Positions 25,328 to 35,198 of a stretch of DNA of 51,055 bases are shown here, piece by piece. The notes beneath the pieces were generated by a model. That model saw only the letters and a program-made list of their open reading frames with translations. It was not told the DNA's origin and did no database searches. Position 1 is the stretch's first letter; each line of letters starts with the position of its first letter. The position numbers and the translations under genes are program-made. The stretch is from an uncultured Dehalococcoidia bacterium. Lineage in GTDB: Bacteria; Chloroflexota; Dehalococcoidia; Lucifugimonadales; CAJWUJ01. The DNA lies in the NCBI GenBank assembly GCA_913047625.1, contig CAJWUJ010000010.1:1-51055 (forward strand). The letters are read 5' to 3'.

Positions 25328-26956
25328 TTACTTAACTACGTGGCTTGAATTCTCTCGATAGACCAACGTATGCTTCTTCCATTGCTTATCATCTCGTTTT
25401 GGATAATCCGACCTGTAGTGATTTCCTCGACTTTCCGTACGTGCTAAAGCACTGGCAACAGTGGCCCCTGCTATGTCCAGTAAATTCCCCAGTTCCACCA
25501 TGCTGCAAAGTTCCGTGTTAAAAGTACCGCCGTATTTTTGAAGTCCTACTTTATCGTATCGATCTTGTAAAGACTCCACTGTTTTTTGGGCTTCCATCAA
25601 TGCATCTTTGTGACGAATAACTCCAACTTTATCGTTCATAACCTTTTGGAGATCTGACCGAATGGCAGTTTGAGAATCCTTTCCAGATGTTCCACGCGAA
25701 ACCAAGTTTCTAAGGCTTTTTCTTTGATCTTCTGCAAAACTATCAGAAACTTCCTTTGCCACGGCTGAAGCAGCATAATCTGATGACGCGATACCAGTGG
25801 CTCTCCCGTATACAAGATTATCAAGGAGAGCATTCCCGCCTAGCTGATTGGCACCATGGGTTCCAGAACAGGAACACCCGCCTGTAGCAAACAACCCTGG
25901 GATTTGAGTGGCTCCGTTAGCAGAAACCTTAATCCCACCAAGAGACCTGTGAGCACATGGAGTGATTGGAATAAGACCTTCAGCAATCTTAACTCCTTGT
26001 AAGTCTTTAAGCATGGCAGCTGTTTCATACAACTGTCTTTTTATTACATCCTTCTTGATGCCACTGCAATCTAGAAATAATTCAGTATTTCCGCCATCTT
26101 TGGTAGTCATGGCTTGTGTCATAACTTGACTGCATACATTTCTGTTCATAAGTTCCAATCCCTTTAGACCGCTTTTAGCGGATAGCGCTTTATTATTCTT
26201 ATCGACTATCCGTCCACCTAGTGATCTGGCCATTTCTGTAATAACAAGACCAGTACCTGGCAAACTAGTAGGGTGAAATTGAACAAATTCCATGTCCATC
26301 AGCGGAACACCTTGCCTGTAAGCTGCAGCCATACCATCACCGGTGGCTGAGAAAGCACTTGAAGTAGTTCCAAACATTTGGTTCGCCCCACCGGTTGCCA
26401 AAATAACAGCATTGCCCTGTTCTATGACAGTTTTGCCTGTAGGAATGTCATAATAGCAAACCCCTCTGCATTTATCGTCGGAAATTACTAGCGACAAGAC
26501 CAAGCAATCCTGCAAGACAGGAATTTCCAGCCTCATGATTTGTTCGTATAATACCTGCAGAATGAAATGACCGGCAGCATCCCCCGCAAAAGCTGTTCGT
26601 GCTATTGAAGATCCTCCAAATCGCACAAAATCCAACAAACCAGACTCATTGCGAGAAAATGGAACTCCCCATCGATCCAAGCGGACAACCTCTTCTTGTG
26701 CTTCTCTACATAGTTTTTCCACGAGGTCGGAATCACATAAGCCATCCCCTGATTCCACTGTATCCTGTATGTGTTGTTCTACCGAATCCCCATCATTCAA
26801 TGCTACGTTGACCCCACTATGGGAACTTGATGAATGACTCCTGAGTGGATGTTGTTTTGTAATTAATACTACTTCTGAGCCGTTTAACTTAGCAGTAATT
26901 GCGGCGTTCATACCAGCAAACCCGCCTCCAATAACTATAACATCATGATTTTTCAT
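25328..26956 (-). CDS. sdhA: Succinate dehydrogenase/fumarate reductase flavoprotein subunit
   Basis: This 542-residue FAD protein interconverts succinate and fumarate. The Rossmann motif 'IGGGFAG' (9-15) is followed by 'RSHSSSSHSG', in which H41 occupies the position of the covalent FAD-linking His. The active-site blocks 'QFHPTSLPGTG' and 'EMARSLGGR' and the C-terminal 'ESRGNHYRSDYP' are present. There is no Tat signal, so it faces the cytoplasm, unlike the periplasmic MfrA type. AGGAGG precedes the ATG, and a strong promoter lies at 27022-27051. It heads the operon sdhA-sdhB-HdrB-like-membrane protein. Direction of catalysis cannot be read from sequence. Confidence 0.93.
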   Translation of the reverse strand: MKNHDVIVIGGGFAGMNAAITAKLNGSEVVLITKQHPLRSHSSSSHSGVNVALNDGDSVEQHIQDTVESGDGLCDSDLVEKLCREAQEEVVRLDRWGVPFSRNESGLLDFVRFGGSSIARTAFAGDAAGHFILQVLYEQIMRLEIPVLQDCLVLSLVISDDKCRGVCYYDIPTGKTVIEQGNAVILATGGANQMFGTTSSAFSATGDGMAAAYRQGVPLMDMEFVQFHPTSLPGTGLVITEMARSLGGRIVDKNNKALSAKSGLKGLELMNRNVCSQVMTQAMTTKDGGNTELFLDCSGIKKDVIKRQLYETAAMLKDLQGVKIAEGLIPITPCAHRSLGGIKVSANGATQIPGLFATGGCSCSGTHGANQLGGNALLDNLVYGRATGIASSDYAASAVAKEVSDSFAEDQRKSLRNLVSRGTSGKDSQTAIRSDLQKVMNDKVGVIRHKDALMEAQKTVESLQDRYDKVGLQKYGGTFNTELCSMVELGNLLDIAGATVASALARTESRGNHYRSDYPKRDDKQWKKHTLVYRENSSHVVK

Positions 26957-27021
26957 GAATTCCTACTTTCCTCCTATTGCTACTAATTGATGAGCGACAC
27001 AAACCTGTGGTGACGCCTATT

Positions 27022-27051
27022 ATTGTAGTGCGCCACGCAGGAAAGTGTCAA
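27022..27051 (-). promoter_or_regulatory. Strong sigma-70-like promoter of the sdh operon
   Basis: On the reverse strand TTGACA (27046-27051, perfect) and TACAAT (27022-27027, five of six) are separated by 18 bases. Transcription would start near 27016, about 60 bases ahead of sdhA. It is the best-matching promoter I found in the window. Confidence 0.7.
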
Positions 27052-27097
27052 TTTAGCTCTCCTAAATTCGCTATAAAATAACCTGATTTACAGTTGT

Positions 27098-27847
27098 TTA
27101 ATAAGTAGCTCTTCCGCCACTAATATCAAACACAGCTCCCGTACTTGCTGAACAATCTGGTGATGCAAGCCAGTTTACGAGGCTAGCAACTTCACTGATC
27201 TCAACAGTTCTTTTCATTGGTATTTTTTGCACCATGTAATCAACGACTTCTGGTCCAATCTGATCCAGAATTTTAGTTTTAACCACTGCGGGCGTGACAC
27301 AGTTCACTCGAATACCAGTTTCAGCAAGTTCTTTGCCGACGGACTTAGTAAGTCCTATGACTCCTGCTTTGGTTGCAGAATAAGGAACCATTTTCGGATT
27401 TCCTTCCTTGCCAGCTATCGAAGCTATATTGACTATTCGACCGTAATTCTGGTTTAGCATATACGGTATAATTTCCTTACACATCAAGAAAACAGCTCTC
27501 AAATTGAGGTTGTAAACTCGATCCATTTCTTCAGCAGTAGTTTCCCAAAGATTACCAGCTGCCCCTGATATACCTGCATTATTAACTAATATGTCAATCT
27601 TTCCGAATTGCTGTTTTAGCTTAGTCACTGCTGTCCGCACCTCAGATTCCTTTGTAATATCCGCAACGGCTAGGGCCGCATGCACTCCCTTTTTTTCTAG
27701 AACTTGAACTGCTTTCATTCCTTCATTTTCATCAATATCTATCACGCCAATTTTGGCACCTTCAGAGCCTAATCGTTCCGCTATTCCCAATCCAATTCCA
27801 GTTGCCGATCCGGTAATGATAGCGCATTGATCTGCTAATGATTTCAC
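27098..27847 (-). CDS. Short-chain dehydrogenase/reductase, FabG-like
   Basis: This is a 249-residue classical SDR. 'TGSATGIGLG' (12-21) is the cofactor loop, 'NNAG' is at 89-92, and the catalytic residues are S143, Y156 and K160 ('YSATK'). D37 in 'VIDIDE' at the end of the second strand suggests NAD(H) preference. The last gene of a run with ilvD and the amidase, it follows the amidase by 48 bases. The 'GGRATY' ending is short. It could oxidise a sugar or hydroxy acid produced in that pathway, but the substrate is not evident. Confidence 0.88.
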   Translation of the reverse strand: MKSLADQCAIITGSATGIGLGIAERLGSEGAKIGVIDIDENEGMKAVQVLEKKGVHAALAVADITKESEVRTAVTKLKQQFGKIDILVNNAGISGAAGNLWETTAEEMDRVYNLNLRAVFLMCKEIIPYMLNQNYGRIVNIASIAGKEGNPKMVPYSATKAGVIGLTKSVGKELAETGIRVNCVTPAVVKTKILDQIGPEVVDYMVQKIPMKRTVEISEVASLVNWLASPDCSASTGAVFDISGGRATY

Positions 27848-27895
27848 TTTCTCATCTCCTTAGTAATTAGTATTTTCAAGCACCTTGGGCTCAAT

Positions 27896-29323
27896 TTACT
27901 CAAAGCCAAGCGGCCTGTGATGTTGCCAAGGCCGAGCTTCCTCATAAGCAGCAGAGGCTCTTATGACTTGGACTTCTCCACCCTTTGGCCCTACGATATG
28001 AAGACCAATAGGCAATCCTTCAGAGGAAAATCCGCAAGGAACAGTGGCTGCAGTTTGTCCGCTCATGTTTATAGGAAAAGTAAACGGGGTATATCCCCAC
28101 ATTTCATCTACTGATTGTCCGTTGATTTCGTCAGGGAACTTTTGTATTGGGAAGGCAGGAACAGCTAGGGCAGGACTCAATAGTAAATCAATATTGTCAA
28201 AAAACCGGTTCATCCGTTCTCTATGCCACTCCAGTTCATGAAGTGCATTCATAATCTTGCCTGCATTCCAGCTTCTGACTTCCTCAAGACCTAAGCGTAC
28301 TTCTTGGCTTAACTGATCAGAAGAACTGTCAAGTAATTTATCATAAACCGAGGCATAGTCTGACCAGAAAATTGTTTTGAAAGTTTCGAATATTTGTTCC
28401 CCATTTATTGGCGGATCCATCTCTTCAACTTCGGCCCCTAGGTCACTGAAGGTCTTTACTGCAGTGGCGACACAATGAGCAACTTCCGGATCGACTGGAG
28501 CATAACCATAGTTTTTTGACCACGCAATTTTCAAGCCCTTCACTCCGCCCTGTAATCCTACCGAGAAATCTGGGGCAGGCTCTTGCAGACAAGTAGGATC
28601 TCTCTGATCTGGACCAGCAAGAACCTGAAAGGTAATAACTGCATCTCTAACATTAAGTGTCATCGGGCCGTTTTGAGAAAATTGTCCCCACCGTCCAGGA
28701 GAGGTATACAATCGGGGAATTCGCCCTTGCGTAGGCTTAATACCGTAAACCCCGCAAAAGGCTCCTGGGATTCTAATGGATCCACCCCCATCACTTCCAG
28801 GAGCTATGGGGCTTAATGCTGCAATCAATGCTGCCGCTGCCCCTCCGCTTGAACCTCCGGCAGTACGACTCAAGTCCCACGGATTGCGACAAGCATCCCC
28901 AAGCATATTCTCAGTAGTTCCTCGATGCCCAAATTCAGGAGTGTTTGTTTTACCAAGTATGACTGTGCCCGCCTCTTTCAATCGTTCCACTATCAAGTCA
29001 TCCGTATCAGGAATATTATTTTCATAAACCTGAGACCCCATAGTTGTCCGTATACCCTGGGTTAAAACTAAATCTTTTATCGCAACTGGAACCCCATGCA
29101 GCGGGCCCAACTCTTCACCGTTTATAACTGCCTTTTCAGCATCTTTAGCTTGAGCCCGAGCAAGATCACCTGTTACAGTCAAAAACGCGTTGACCTTAGC
29201 ATCATGTTTTTCAATGCGGGCTAAAAAGTAGTCTGTCAGTTCAACTGGGGATATTTCCTTTCCTCGAATCTTCGCAACGAGTTCCCAAACTGGCATGTAA
29301 GCAAATTCATATTCATCGCTCAT
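27896..29323 (-). CDS. Amidase (amidase signature family, GatA-like)
   Basis: This 475-residue protein belongs to the Ser-cisSer-Lys amidase signature family. K83 in 'AIKDLV', S158/S159 in 'GGSSGG' and S182 in 'DGGGSIRIPG' form the catalytic set. The family hydrolyses amides, or acts as GatA in Asn/Gln-tRNA amidation. No gatB or gatC is nearby, and the setting with ilvD and SDR genes favours a catabolic amidase. It starts 11 bases after the ilvD stop, so the two are co-transcribed. Substrate is unknown. Confidence 0.9.
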   Translation of the reverse strand: MSDEYEFAYMPVWELVAKIRGKEISPVELTDYFLARIEKHDAKVNAFLTVTGDLARAQAKDAEKAVINGEELGPLHGVPVAIKDLVLTQGIRTTMGSQVYENNIPDTDDLIVERLKEAGTVILGKTNTPEFGHRGTTENMLGDACRNPWDLSRTAGGSSGGAAAALIAALSPIAPGSDGGGSIRIPGAFCGVYGIKPTQGRIPRLYTSPGRWGQFSQNGPMTLNVRDAVITFQVLAGPDQRDPTCLQEPAPDFSVGLQGGVKGLKIAWSKNYGYAPVDPEVAHCVATAVKTFSDLGAEVEEMDPPINGEQIFETFKTIFWSDYASVYDKLLDSSSDQLSQEVRLGLEEVRSWNAGKIMNALHELEWHRERMNRFFDNIDLLLSPALAVPAFPIQKFPDEINGQSVDEMWGYTPFTFPINMSGQTAATVPCGFSSEGLPIGLHIVGPKGGEVQVIRASAAYEEARPWQHHRPLGFE

Positions 29324-29334
29324 AATGTACCCCT

Positions 29335-31023
29335 CTAGCTTGTTACCGCTCCTTTAGAAGCTGAAGAAACCAGCTTGGCATACTTAGCAAGAACCCCCCT
29401 GGAGTACTTGCTAGGGATCGGATTCCAAGCCTGTTTCCGTTTATTCATTTCTTTGTCATCAATTTCGACATTCAAAATCCGCTTTTCAACATCCATAACT
29501 ACAATATCACCGTCCTGTATAAGTCCGATAGGACCACCTACTGCGGCTTCTGGAGCTACATGACCAATCATAGGTCCTCTTGTCGCTCCGGAAAATCTCC
29601 CATCAGTCATCAGAAGAACATCATTTCCCAGCCCTTGTCCCATGATCGCGGCAGTCACTGCCAACATTTCTTGCATACCTGGGCCTCCTTTCGGCCCCTC
29701 ATACCGAATCACTATCACATCACCTGAATGAACTGTCCCGCTAATCACTGCATCAAATGCTGCTCTTTCTCCATCAAAAACGCGAGCAGGCCCCTTATGC
29801 GACAAATGCTTTGTCCCCGACACCTTAAGAATCGCACCTTCTGGGGCTAAGTTTCCCTTGAGAACCACCAAGCCCCCGGTAGGACTCCTCGGAGCGCTTA
29901 TGGGATACACTATTTCATTGTCAGGCAACCCAACAACAGTCTCAAGTTCTTGTTCCAAAGTCTTGCCGGTAACAGTCAAAGCATCTCCGTGCAGGAGACC
30001 TCCGTCTAATAGCTGTTTCATGACAACCGGCACTCCACCCACTTTATCAAGATCCGACATAACGTACTGGCCTGCCGGCCTTAAATTAGTAAGATATGGT
30101 GTTTTTCTACTCAATCGGTCAAAGTCATCGATCTCAAGTGGAACATTTGCTTCGTGAGCTATTGCTAAAAGATGAAGTACTGAATTAGTTGATCCTCCCA
30201 TTGATAACACTACTGTAATAGCATTTTCAAACGCCTGTTTTGTCATTAGATCTCTAGGTTTAATTCCGTTCTCAAGTAACGAATATAAAATCTTGCCAAT
30301 AGACTTACCAACATCCTGGCTCCGCGGATCGACTGCAGGAATAGACGCTGCCCCTAAAGGAGTCATGCCCAGTGCTTCGATTGCAGAAGCCATGGTATTT
30401 GCAGTAAACATGCCGGCGCACGCTCCTGCTCCAGGACAGGCAACTTTTTCCATTGCTATGAGTTCTTCCATCGAGAGATTACCTTGGGAACATGCTCCAA
30501 TAGCTTCGTAAACATCTTGTATGTTGACATCTTTACCATTGTGTTGTCCCGGTAAAATTGCTCCTCCATAGACGAAAACAGCAGGAACATTAAGTCGTGC
30601 TATAGCCATGAGACCACCTGGCATGTTTTTGTCACACGCCCCAACTACGACCAGGGCATCCATTCCTTCTGCAAAAACAACGGTCTCTATGGAATCTGCA
30701 ATAACTTCTCTGCTGACTAAAGAGGCCTTCATGCCTTCCGTCCCCATCGAAATTCCGTCACTCACTGTGATTGTCCCAAATTTAAACGGAACGCAATTAG
30801 CATCCCGAACACCCTGTTCAACACTGTGGGTAAGCTGATCTAAATGGACGTTGCAAGGAGTAATGTCACTTGCCAAGTTAGCAATAGCAACAAACGGTTT
30901 TTTCATGTCTTCATCTTGTAATCCAACTGCTCGAAGCATTGCTCGCGCCCCAGCTCGGTCACGTCCATCCACTATATGTCTACTCTTATGTCTTAAGTCG
31001 GCCTTAGTACTTGATACAACCAT
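29335..31023 (-). CDS. ilvD: Dihydroxy-acid dehydratase IlvD
   Basis: This 562-residue iron-sulfur dehydratase converts 2,3-dihydroxy-isovalerate or -methylvalerate to the 2-keto acid in branched-chain amino acid synthesis. Cluster cysteines are C57 ('TPCN'), C130 ('[10 protein letters not shown]') and C202 ('[14 protein letters not shown]'); Lys at 132 follows the second. Length and the '[11 protein letters not shown]' block match true IlvD. GGGGAG precedes the ATG. It lies with an amidase and an SDR rather than other ilv genes. A role in sugar-acid dehydration is an alternative, but the sequence reads as a standard IlvD. Confidence 0.93.
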   Translation of the reverse strand: MVVSSTKADLRHKSRHIVDGRDRAGARAMLRAVGLQDEDMKKPFVAIANLASDITPCNVHLDQLTHSVEQGVRDANCVPFKFGTITVSDGISMGTEGMKASLVSREVIADSIETVVFAEGMDALVVVGACDKNMPGGLMAIARLNVPAVFVYGGAILPGQHNGKDVNIQDVYEAIGACSQGNLSMEELIAMEKVACPGAGACAGMFTANTMASAIEALGMTPLGAASIPAVDPRSQDVGKSIGKILYSLLENGIKPRDLMTKQAFENAITVVLSMGGSTNSVLHLLAIAHEANVPLEIDDFDRLSRKTPYLTNLRPAGQYVMSDLDKVGGVPVVMKQLLDGGLLHGDALTVTGKTLEQELETVVGLPDNEIVYPISAPRSPTGGLVVLKGNLAPEGAILKVSGTKHLSHKGPARVFDGERAAFDAVISGTVHSGDVIVIRYEGPKGGPGMQEMLAVTAAIMGQGLGNDVLLMTDGRFSGATRGPMIGHVAPEAAVGGPIGLIQDGDIVVMDVEKRILNVEIDDKEMNKRKQAWNPIPSKYSRGVLAKYAKLVSSASKGAVTS

Positions 31024-31084
31024 AACTGTCTCCCCTCGTCATTTGATAATGCGAATTTTTATTTGTTCTCTTCTTACTGGCTGA

Positions 31085-32041
31085 TTACTTTTTCCTCACG
31101 AGCTTTTGTAGTGACCTCACTTCACGAGGAGGATCTAATTTGCTGCCATAAGCTGTCCACGAAACCTCGCCAACGTAAATATCTCCGAAGGAGTCAACTG
31201 CAAGGCCATGTGGCGCAATAAACTGGCCGATGCCTTCTCCCTGACCACGGTCATCATCAATTCGAGCCACTTTATTACCGCTTTTATCCACGATAGTAAT
31301 CCGAGGGCCAATGTTGGGCCATATTTTATTAACCGGCATGTCAGGCCCTAGTTCTCCCACATAGCACAGGTCATTGTCCCGTGAATCCATGAAAAGAGCG
31401 CAAGGTCTATGCATATTGTTCCACTGGGTTTCATAACGTCCATTGGCATCAAACACCTGAACACGATGGTTTTCCCGATCGGCGACGTACAAGTAACCCT
31501 CCCGATCTGCAACAATGTTGTGAGGGAGGTTAAACTGTCCAGGATCAGTACCAGGCTCACCCCATGATAAAAGATGTTTGCCCTCGCGGGAAAACTTATG
31601 AATCCTGGAGTTCCCATATCCGTCTGACACGAATATGTCTTCGGTAGCAGGATCAAGAGCGACATGCGTACAGCGATGAAAAATATCTCCAGACTGATAA
31701 GGAGATGGCTTACCTGGTAGTCCGAGGGTAAGCAAAACTTTTCCTTCGAGCGTACACTTTTTCACGCAGTGATTACCGTCGTCCGTGAGGTATATCGTAC
31801 TATCGGGACCCATCGTAATTCCGTGAGGCCGAAGGTATTCACCCTCTCCCCATGATCCTAAGAACTTTCCATCCCGTGCGAAAACAGTCACTGGGTGATC
31901 ACTTCTGCTAAAAACGTATACATTGTCATCTGCATCTGTTCCTACAGCAGCTACTTCATGAAAAGACCAATCCTTCGGTAATTGAGCCCAGTCTTCTACC
32001 ACTTCGTAAATATATGTTTGATCTTTTTTGTCTTGCCCCAC
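31085..32041 (-). CDS. NHL-repeat six-bladed beta-propeller protein
   Basis: This is a protein of about 318 residues made of NHL-type repeats: 'GSWGEGEYLRPHGITMGPD', 'LLSWGEPGTDPGQFNLPHN' and 'GEGIGQFIAPHGLAVDSFG' mark successive blades. It resembles the peptidyl-alpha-hydroxyglycine amidating-lyase/SMP-30-like propeller group. There is no signal peptide, so it is probably cytoplasmic. The start is GTG at 32041, not the GTG at 32071, because AGAAGGAGG at 32048-32056 lies between them at the right spacing. It precedes ilvD by 61 bases. The biochemical role is unknown; a lactonase-like or binding function is possible. Confidence 0.85.
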   Translation of the reverse strand: MGQDKKDQTYIYEVVEDWAQLPKDWSFHEVAAVGTDADDNVYVFSRSDHPVTVFARDGKFLGSWGEGEYLRPHGITMGPDSTIYLTDDGNHCVKKCTLEGKVLLTLGLPGKPSPYQSGDIFHRCTHVALDPATEDIFVSDGYGNSRIHKFSREGKHLLSWGEPGTDPGQFNLPHNIVADREGYLYVADRENHRVQVFDANGRYETQWNNMHRPCALFMDSRDNDLCYVGELGPDMPVNKIWPNIGPRITIVDKSGNKVARIDDDRGQGEGIGQFIAPHGLAVDSFGDIYVGEVSWTAYGSKLDPPREVRSLQKLVRKK

Positions 32042-32085
32042 GTTCGCCCTCCTTCTGCATTGCAATATCACTCAATCTTATCACT

Positions 32086-32113
32086 ATTAAAGATACTGAT
32101 CACATCGATTCAA
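32086..32113 (-). promoter_or_regulatory. Possible promoter for the propeller-ilvD-amidase-SDR run
   Basis: On the reverse strand TTGAAT (32108-32113) and TTTAAT (32086-32091) have a 16-base spacer. Transcription would start near 32079, about 38 bases before the GTG at 32041. The match is moderate. Confidence 0.35.
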
Positions 32114-32234
32114 AACCTTCAACTTCTTGACTGCACCTTAGCGAATAGCTTAGCTATTTGTCCACCTAATCCTTTGCTGATATTATAGGCGAACTTTGGA
32201 ATCCGTAAACTAAGTGACGGGAGGATTTAAAGCG

Positions 32235-33239
32235 ATGTCTATTAACATGTATCTTCGAGTTCCTGTAGGTTTGGAAATCCCAAAATTGGCAGACTTTGCT
32301 AAGCGCTGTGAGGATGCTGGATTCGCTGGAATCGGCATTCATGACCATCAAGATGCGGGCCGAGATGTATTCTCAGCTCTAACAGCCGTTGCACTTAACA
32401 CATCTAAATTGAAGCTTTTTCCAGCTGTAACTAACCCGGTTACAAGGCATCCTATGGTCTTGGCATCATTAGCCAATTCGCTAGAAGAAGTGGCCCCCAA
32501 CAGAACCCTCGTAATGATTGGTTCTGGGGATATGGCAGTTACCCATATAGGTAAGCAAAAAGCGACAATCGATGAACTTTCAGATGCCACTAATATCGTA
32601 AGGCAATTATTGGCTGGTGACTCTCTCACATTCGGGTCCAGTAGAGACGAACATCTTATCTATACCCCAAGCACTCCCGTCCCGGTCTACATCGCTGCAA
32701 CTGGGCCAAAAACCCTGAAATTGGCTGGACAAGTAGGAGATGGGGCTTTTATTTGGACAGGCTTCAGTGAAGAAGCTGTCCAAATCACCAGACAAATCAT
32801 AGCTGATGGCCTGAAAAGTGCAGGGAGGCCTGAAACACCGTTACCTATAGTAGCAGTTGCACCGATTCGCATCGAAAAAGATATCCCTGCTGCATGCTCA
32901 TGGATGTCAGGTTGGCTAGCAGCAGATTGCGGCCTTCCGGGTACACTCGGCAATCGAATGGCAAACCACCATGGACCTTATATGGGATCTTCTAGACAAA
33001 AATTATCTGATGCTGCACTAGGAAAGACTACTGCTGTAGAAGATTTGCAAGCTCTTGGAGATTTTATCGGCTTGTTCGGACCCCCAGAATACATCGCAGA
33101 AAGAATATTGCAAATTCACGAAGAAAGAGGAATATCAGATATTTTCCTAATGTCTGCCCATCATAAAGACACTCAATATGTCATGCCTCAAGCTGAACTT
33201 GATGCTTTCTCAAAAATAATATTTAAGAGAATATCCTAG
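32235..33239 (+). CDS. LLM-class (luciferase-like) flavin/F420-dependent oxidoreductase
   Basis: This is a 334-residue TIM-barrel oxidoreductase of the bacterial luciferase-like family. 'AKRCEDAGFAGIGIHDH' at the N-terminus, 'ATNPVTRHP'-type substrate-loop sequence ('PAVTNPVTRHPMVLAS') and 'YIAATGPKTLKLAGQVGDGAFI' are typical of F420-dependent members. It acts in the cytoplasm with F420 or FMN. The ATG at 32235 is preferred to an upstream in-frame GTG at 32214, because GGGAGG (32219-32224) lies between them with ten-base spacing. It stands alone, divergent from the propeller gene and convergent with recN. The substrate is unknown. Confidence 0.87.
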   Translation: MSINMYLRVPVGLEIPKLADFAKRCEDAGFAGIGIHDHQDAGRDVFSALTAVALNTSKLKLFPAVTNPVTRHPMVLASLANSLEEVAPNRTLVMIGSGDMAVTHIGKQKATIDELSDATNIVRQLLAGDSLTFGSSRDEHLIYTPSTPVPVYIAATGPKTLKLAGQVGDGAFIWTGFSEEAVQITRQIIADGLKSAGRPETPLPIVAVAPIRIEKDIPAACSWMSGWLAADCGLPGTLGNRMANHHGPYMGSSRQKLSDAALGKTTAVEDLQALGDFIGLFGPPEYIAERILQIHEERGISDIFLMSAHHKDTQYVMPQAELDAFSKIIFKRIS

Positions 33240-33253
33240 GGGTTCGAAAATAT

Positions 33254-34981
33254 CTAACAAAGACTCTTTTTTTCTTTATCAGCGATATTTAGGAGCTCTA
33301 ATGCAGTCTTTAAACTTGCTGCACTAGTAGAACCCCCGAGCATTAGAGCTAACTCACTGTTTCTATCTTGCTTCGTAAGCCGATGTACATTGGCTGAGGA
33401 CTGACCGTCTATCTGGCTTTTTTTCACACAATGATGTTGATCCCCAAAGGCCGCTATTTGGGGAAGGTGGGTCACACAAATCACCTGATGGTGCCGGCCA
33501 GTTTTCCACAGCTTTTGACCAACTATATTTCCCGCTTTGGCTCCTACTCCAGTATCAATCTCATCAAAAACTAAAACTGGTACTCCTGTATTTTCTTGTA
33601 AGGTATTTTTGAGAGCAAGTAATATCCTGGATATCTCCCCTCCTGACGCAACTTTATTCATGGGTCTTAACGGAACACCAGGATTGGTTGAAATTAAGAA
33701 TTCTATTCTGTCCACACCATTTTCTGTACAGTGATAAGTTATTCCATCAGAGAGGGTTATTCCTTCATCACCAGGTTGTCTATATATTTCAATAGTGAAA
33801 CGAGTGTTCTGCATTCCTAGTTGGCGCAAGTGGAGGGTAACTTCTTTTGCCAGCTTCTCAGCAGCCCGTTCTCGTCTCTGTGACAACTTTTGCGCTTCTT
33901 CAGACAGGCTTTTCTTAGCTATTTCCATTGCATTGTATATTTCTTGAAGAGTATTTTGATTTTCTTCATCTGTTCTTTGGTCACCCGCAAGTTTATGTTG
34001 AGTTTTCAAAACCTGCTCTACGGTTCCCCCGTATTTACTGGTAAGTTTGACAATCAATTCAAAGCGTTTTTCGACCTGTAGCAATCTTTCCGGATCCGCT
34101 TGCCTTTCTTCACCGTATATCCTGAGATCTCTTGAAATTTGTTCGAGAGAATTCAGTATTTCCGTGAGTTTCTCAATCTGGCTCTTTAGGTAATTGTCAG
34201 GATCTGGGGCCTTTTCGAGAAAGTTAATGCATTCAGACAGATAATCTACAGCAGACACATCTCCTTCTTTCAATAGGTGATAGCATTGGCTCGCTACTTC
34301 TTGGAGTCTTAGCGCATTTTGCAGGAACTCCCGTTCTTCTACGAGAATTTCTTCCTCTCCTACTTGAAGATTTGCTTGCTCTATTTCTTCTAGTTGGAAT
34401 TTAATAAGCTCTTGATAGCGGGAGTTCTGTTCTTTACTCGACTCAATTCTAATCTTCTCTTCTTCATAGAATTTTACCTTTTTAACCAGGTCTACTACTT
34501 TATTCCTGACTACATTAAGATCCCCAAAGGAGTCAAGTAACTCTAATTGTTTCTCAGTTCTTACTAAATCCGTATACTCGCCTTGAACATGAACATCAGC
34601 TAACAGAAGACCGATTTCACGTAGCATGCCCTGAGAAATAGCTCTGTTGTTAATCCAACACATACTGGTTCCAGAACGACGGATCTCCCTACGCAAAATC
34701 AATACATCGTCTTGAATATCAATTTGTTTGCTGGTGAGCAATTCTGTCAAACCCTGATTAGTCCTGCTGTCATACTGAAATATTCCCTCGATTGAGGCTT
34801 TTTCTTGGCCTTGACGGACAATATCCCGATCGAGTTTGCGACCCAAGACTCCAAGCAGAGCTTGTACGACTAGCGACTTTCCTGCTCCTGTTTCACCGCT
34901 AACAACATTGAGTCCTTTACTCAACTCTAATGTTGCTTGCTGGATTACCGCAAAATTCTCTATTGATAACTGCAACAGCAT
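33254..34981 (-). CDS. recN: DNA repair protein RecN
   Basis: This 575-residue SMC-like ATPase acts in double-strand-break repair. Walker A is 'GETGAGKS' (29-36); the C-terminal half carries the ABC signature 'ASGGEISRILLALK' and Walker B 'LVFDEIDTGVGAKAG'. Long coiled-coil-forming sequence fills residues about 160-370. Length is normal. It has a promoter of its own at 35011-35039 and a GGAG site before the ATG. I found no GAAC-N4-GTTC LexA box in the 217-base gap to the divergent panE-like gene, so SOS control is not apparent. Confidence 0.95.
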   Translation of the reverse strand: MLLQLSIENFAVIQQATLELSKGLNVVSGETGAGKSLVVQALLGVLGRKLDRDIVRQGQEKASIEGIFQYDSRTNQGLTELLTSKQIDIQDDVLILRREIRRSGTSMCWINNRAISQGMLREIGLLLADVHVQGEYTDLVRTEKQLELLDSFGDLNVVRNKVVDLVKKVKFYEEEKIRIESSKEQNSRYQELIKFQLEEIEQANLQVGEEEILVEEREFLQNALRLQEVASQCYHLLKEGDVSAVDYLSECINFLEKAPDPDNYLKSQIEKLTEILNSLEQISRDLRIYGEERQADPERLLQVEKRFELIVKLTSKYGGTVEQVLKTQHKLAGDQRTDEENQNTLQEIYNAMEIAKKSLSEEAQKLSQRRERAAEKLAKEVTLHLRQLGMQNTRFTIEIYRQPGDEGITLSDGITYHCTENGVDRIEFLISTNPGVPLRPMNKVASGGEISRILLALKNTLQENTGVPVLVFDEIDTGVGAKAGNIVGQKLWKTGRHHQVICVTHLPQIAAFGDQHHCVKKSQIDGQSSANVHRLTKQDRNSELALMLGGSTSAASLKTALELLNIADKEKKSLC

Positions 34982-35010
34982 ATGATGAAGTCTCCATATG
35001 TTTGGTTGTG

Positions 35011-35039
35011 ATGCTAAGTTTCTATGCAGCTCTAGTCAA
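35011..35039 (-). promoter_or_regulatory. Promoter of recN
   Basis: On the reverse strand TTGACT (35034-35039, five of six) and TAGCAT (35011-35016, four of six) are separated by 17 bases. The transcript would begin about 23 bases before the recN ATG. Confidence 0.5.
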
Positions 35040-35070
35040 GGTTATTTATATTTCCGATCAGGACTCATGC

Positions 35071-35102
35071 TTGACGCTAATCGTCCTCTTTGTTATCGTC
35101 AA
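35071..35102 (+). promoter_or_regulatory. Promoter of the panE-like gene, with TTGACG/CGTCAA dyad
   Basis: TTGACG (35071-35076) and TATCGT (35094-35099) have a 17-base spacer and would start a transcript near 35106, about 93 bases before the ATG at 35199. The -35 box TTGACG and CGTCAA (35097-35102) are also perfect reverse complements flanking the promoter core, so a regulator could bind there. No clear ribosome site precedes the panE-like ATG. Confidence 0.4.
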
Positions 35103-35198
35103 TCACGAAGCAGGTAAATATACGATGCATTTAGCTTGGTTGTGCTAGACAAGGCATAACAACGACTTTTACTAAATCACCCTACTACATTCTATCTC

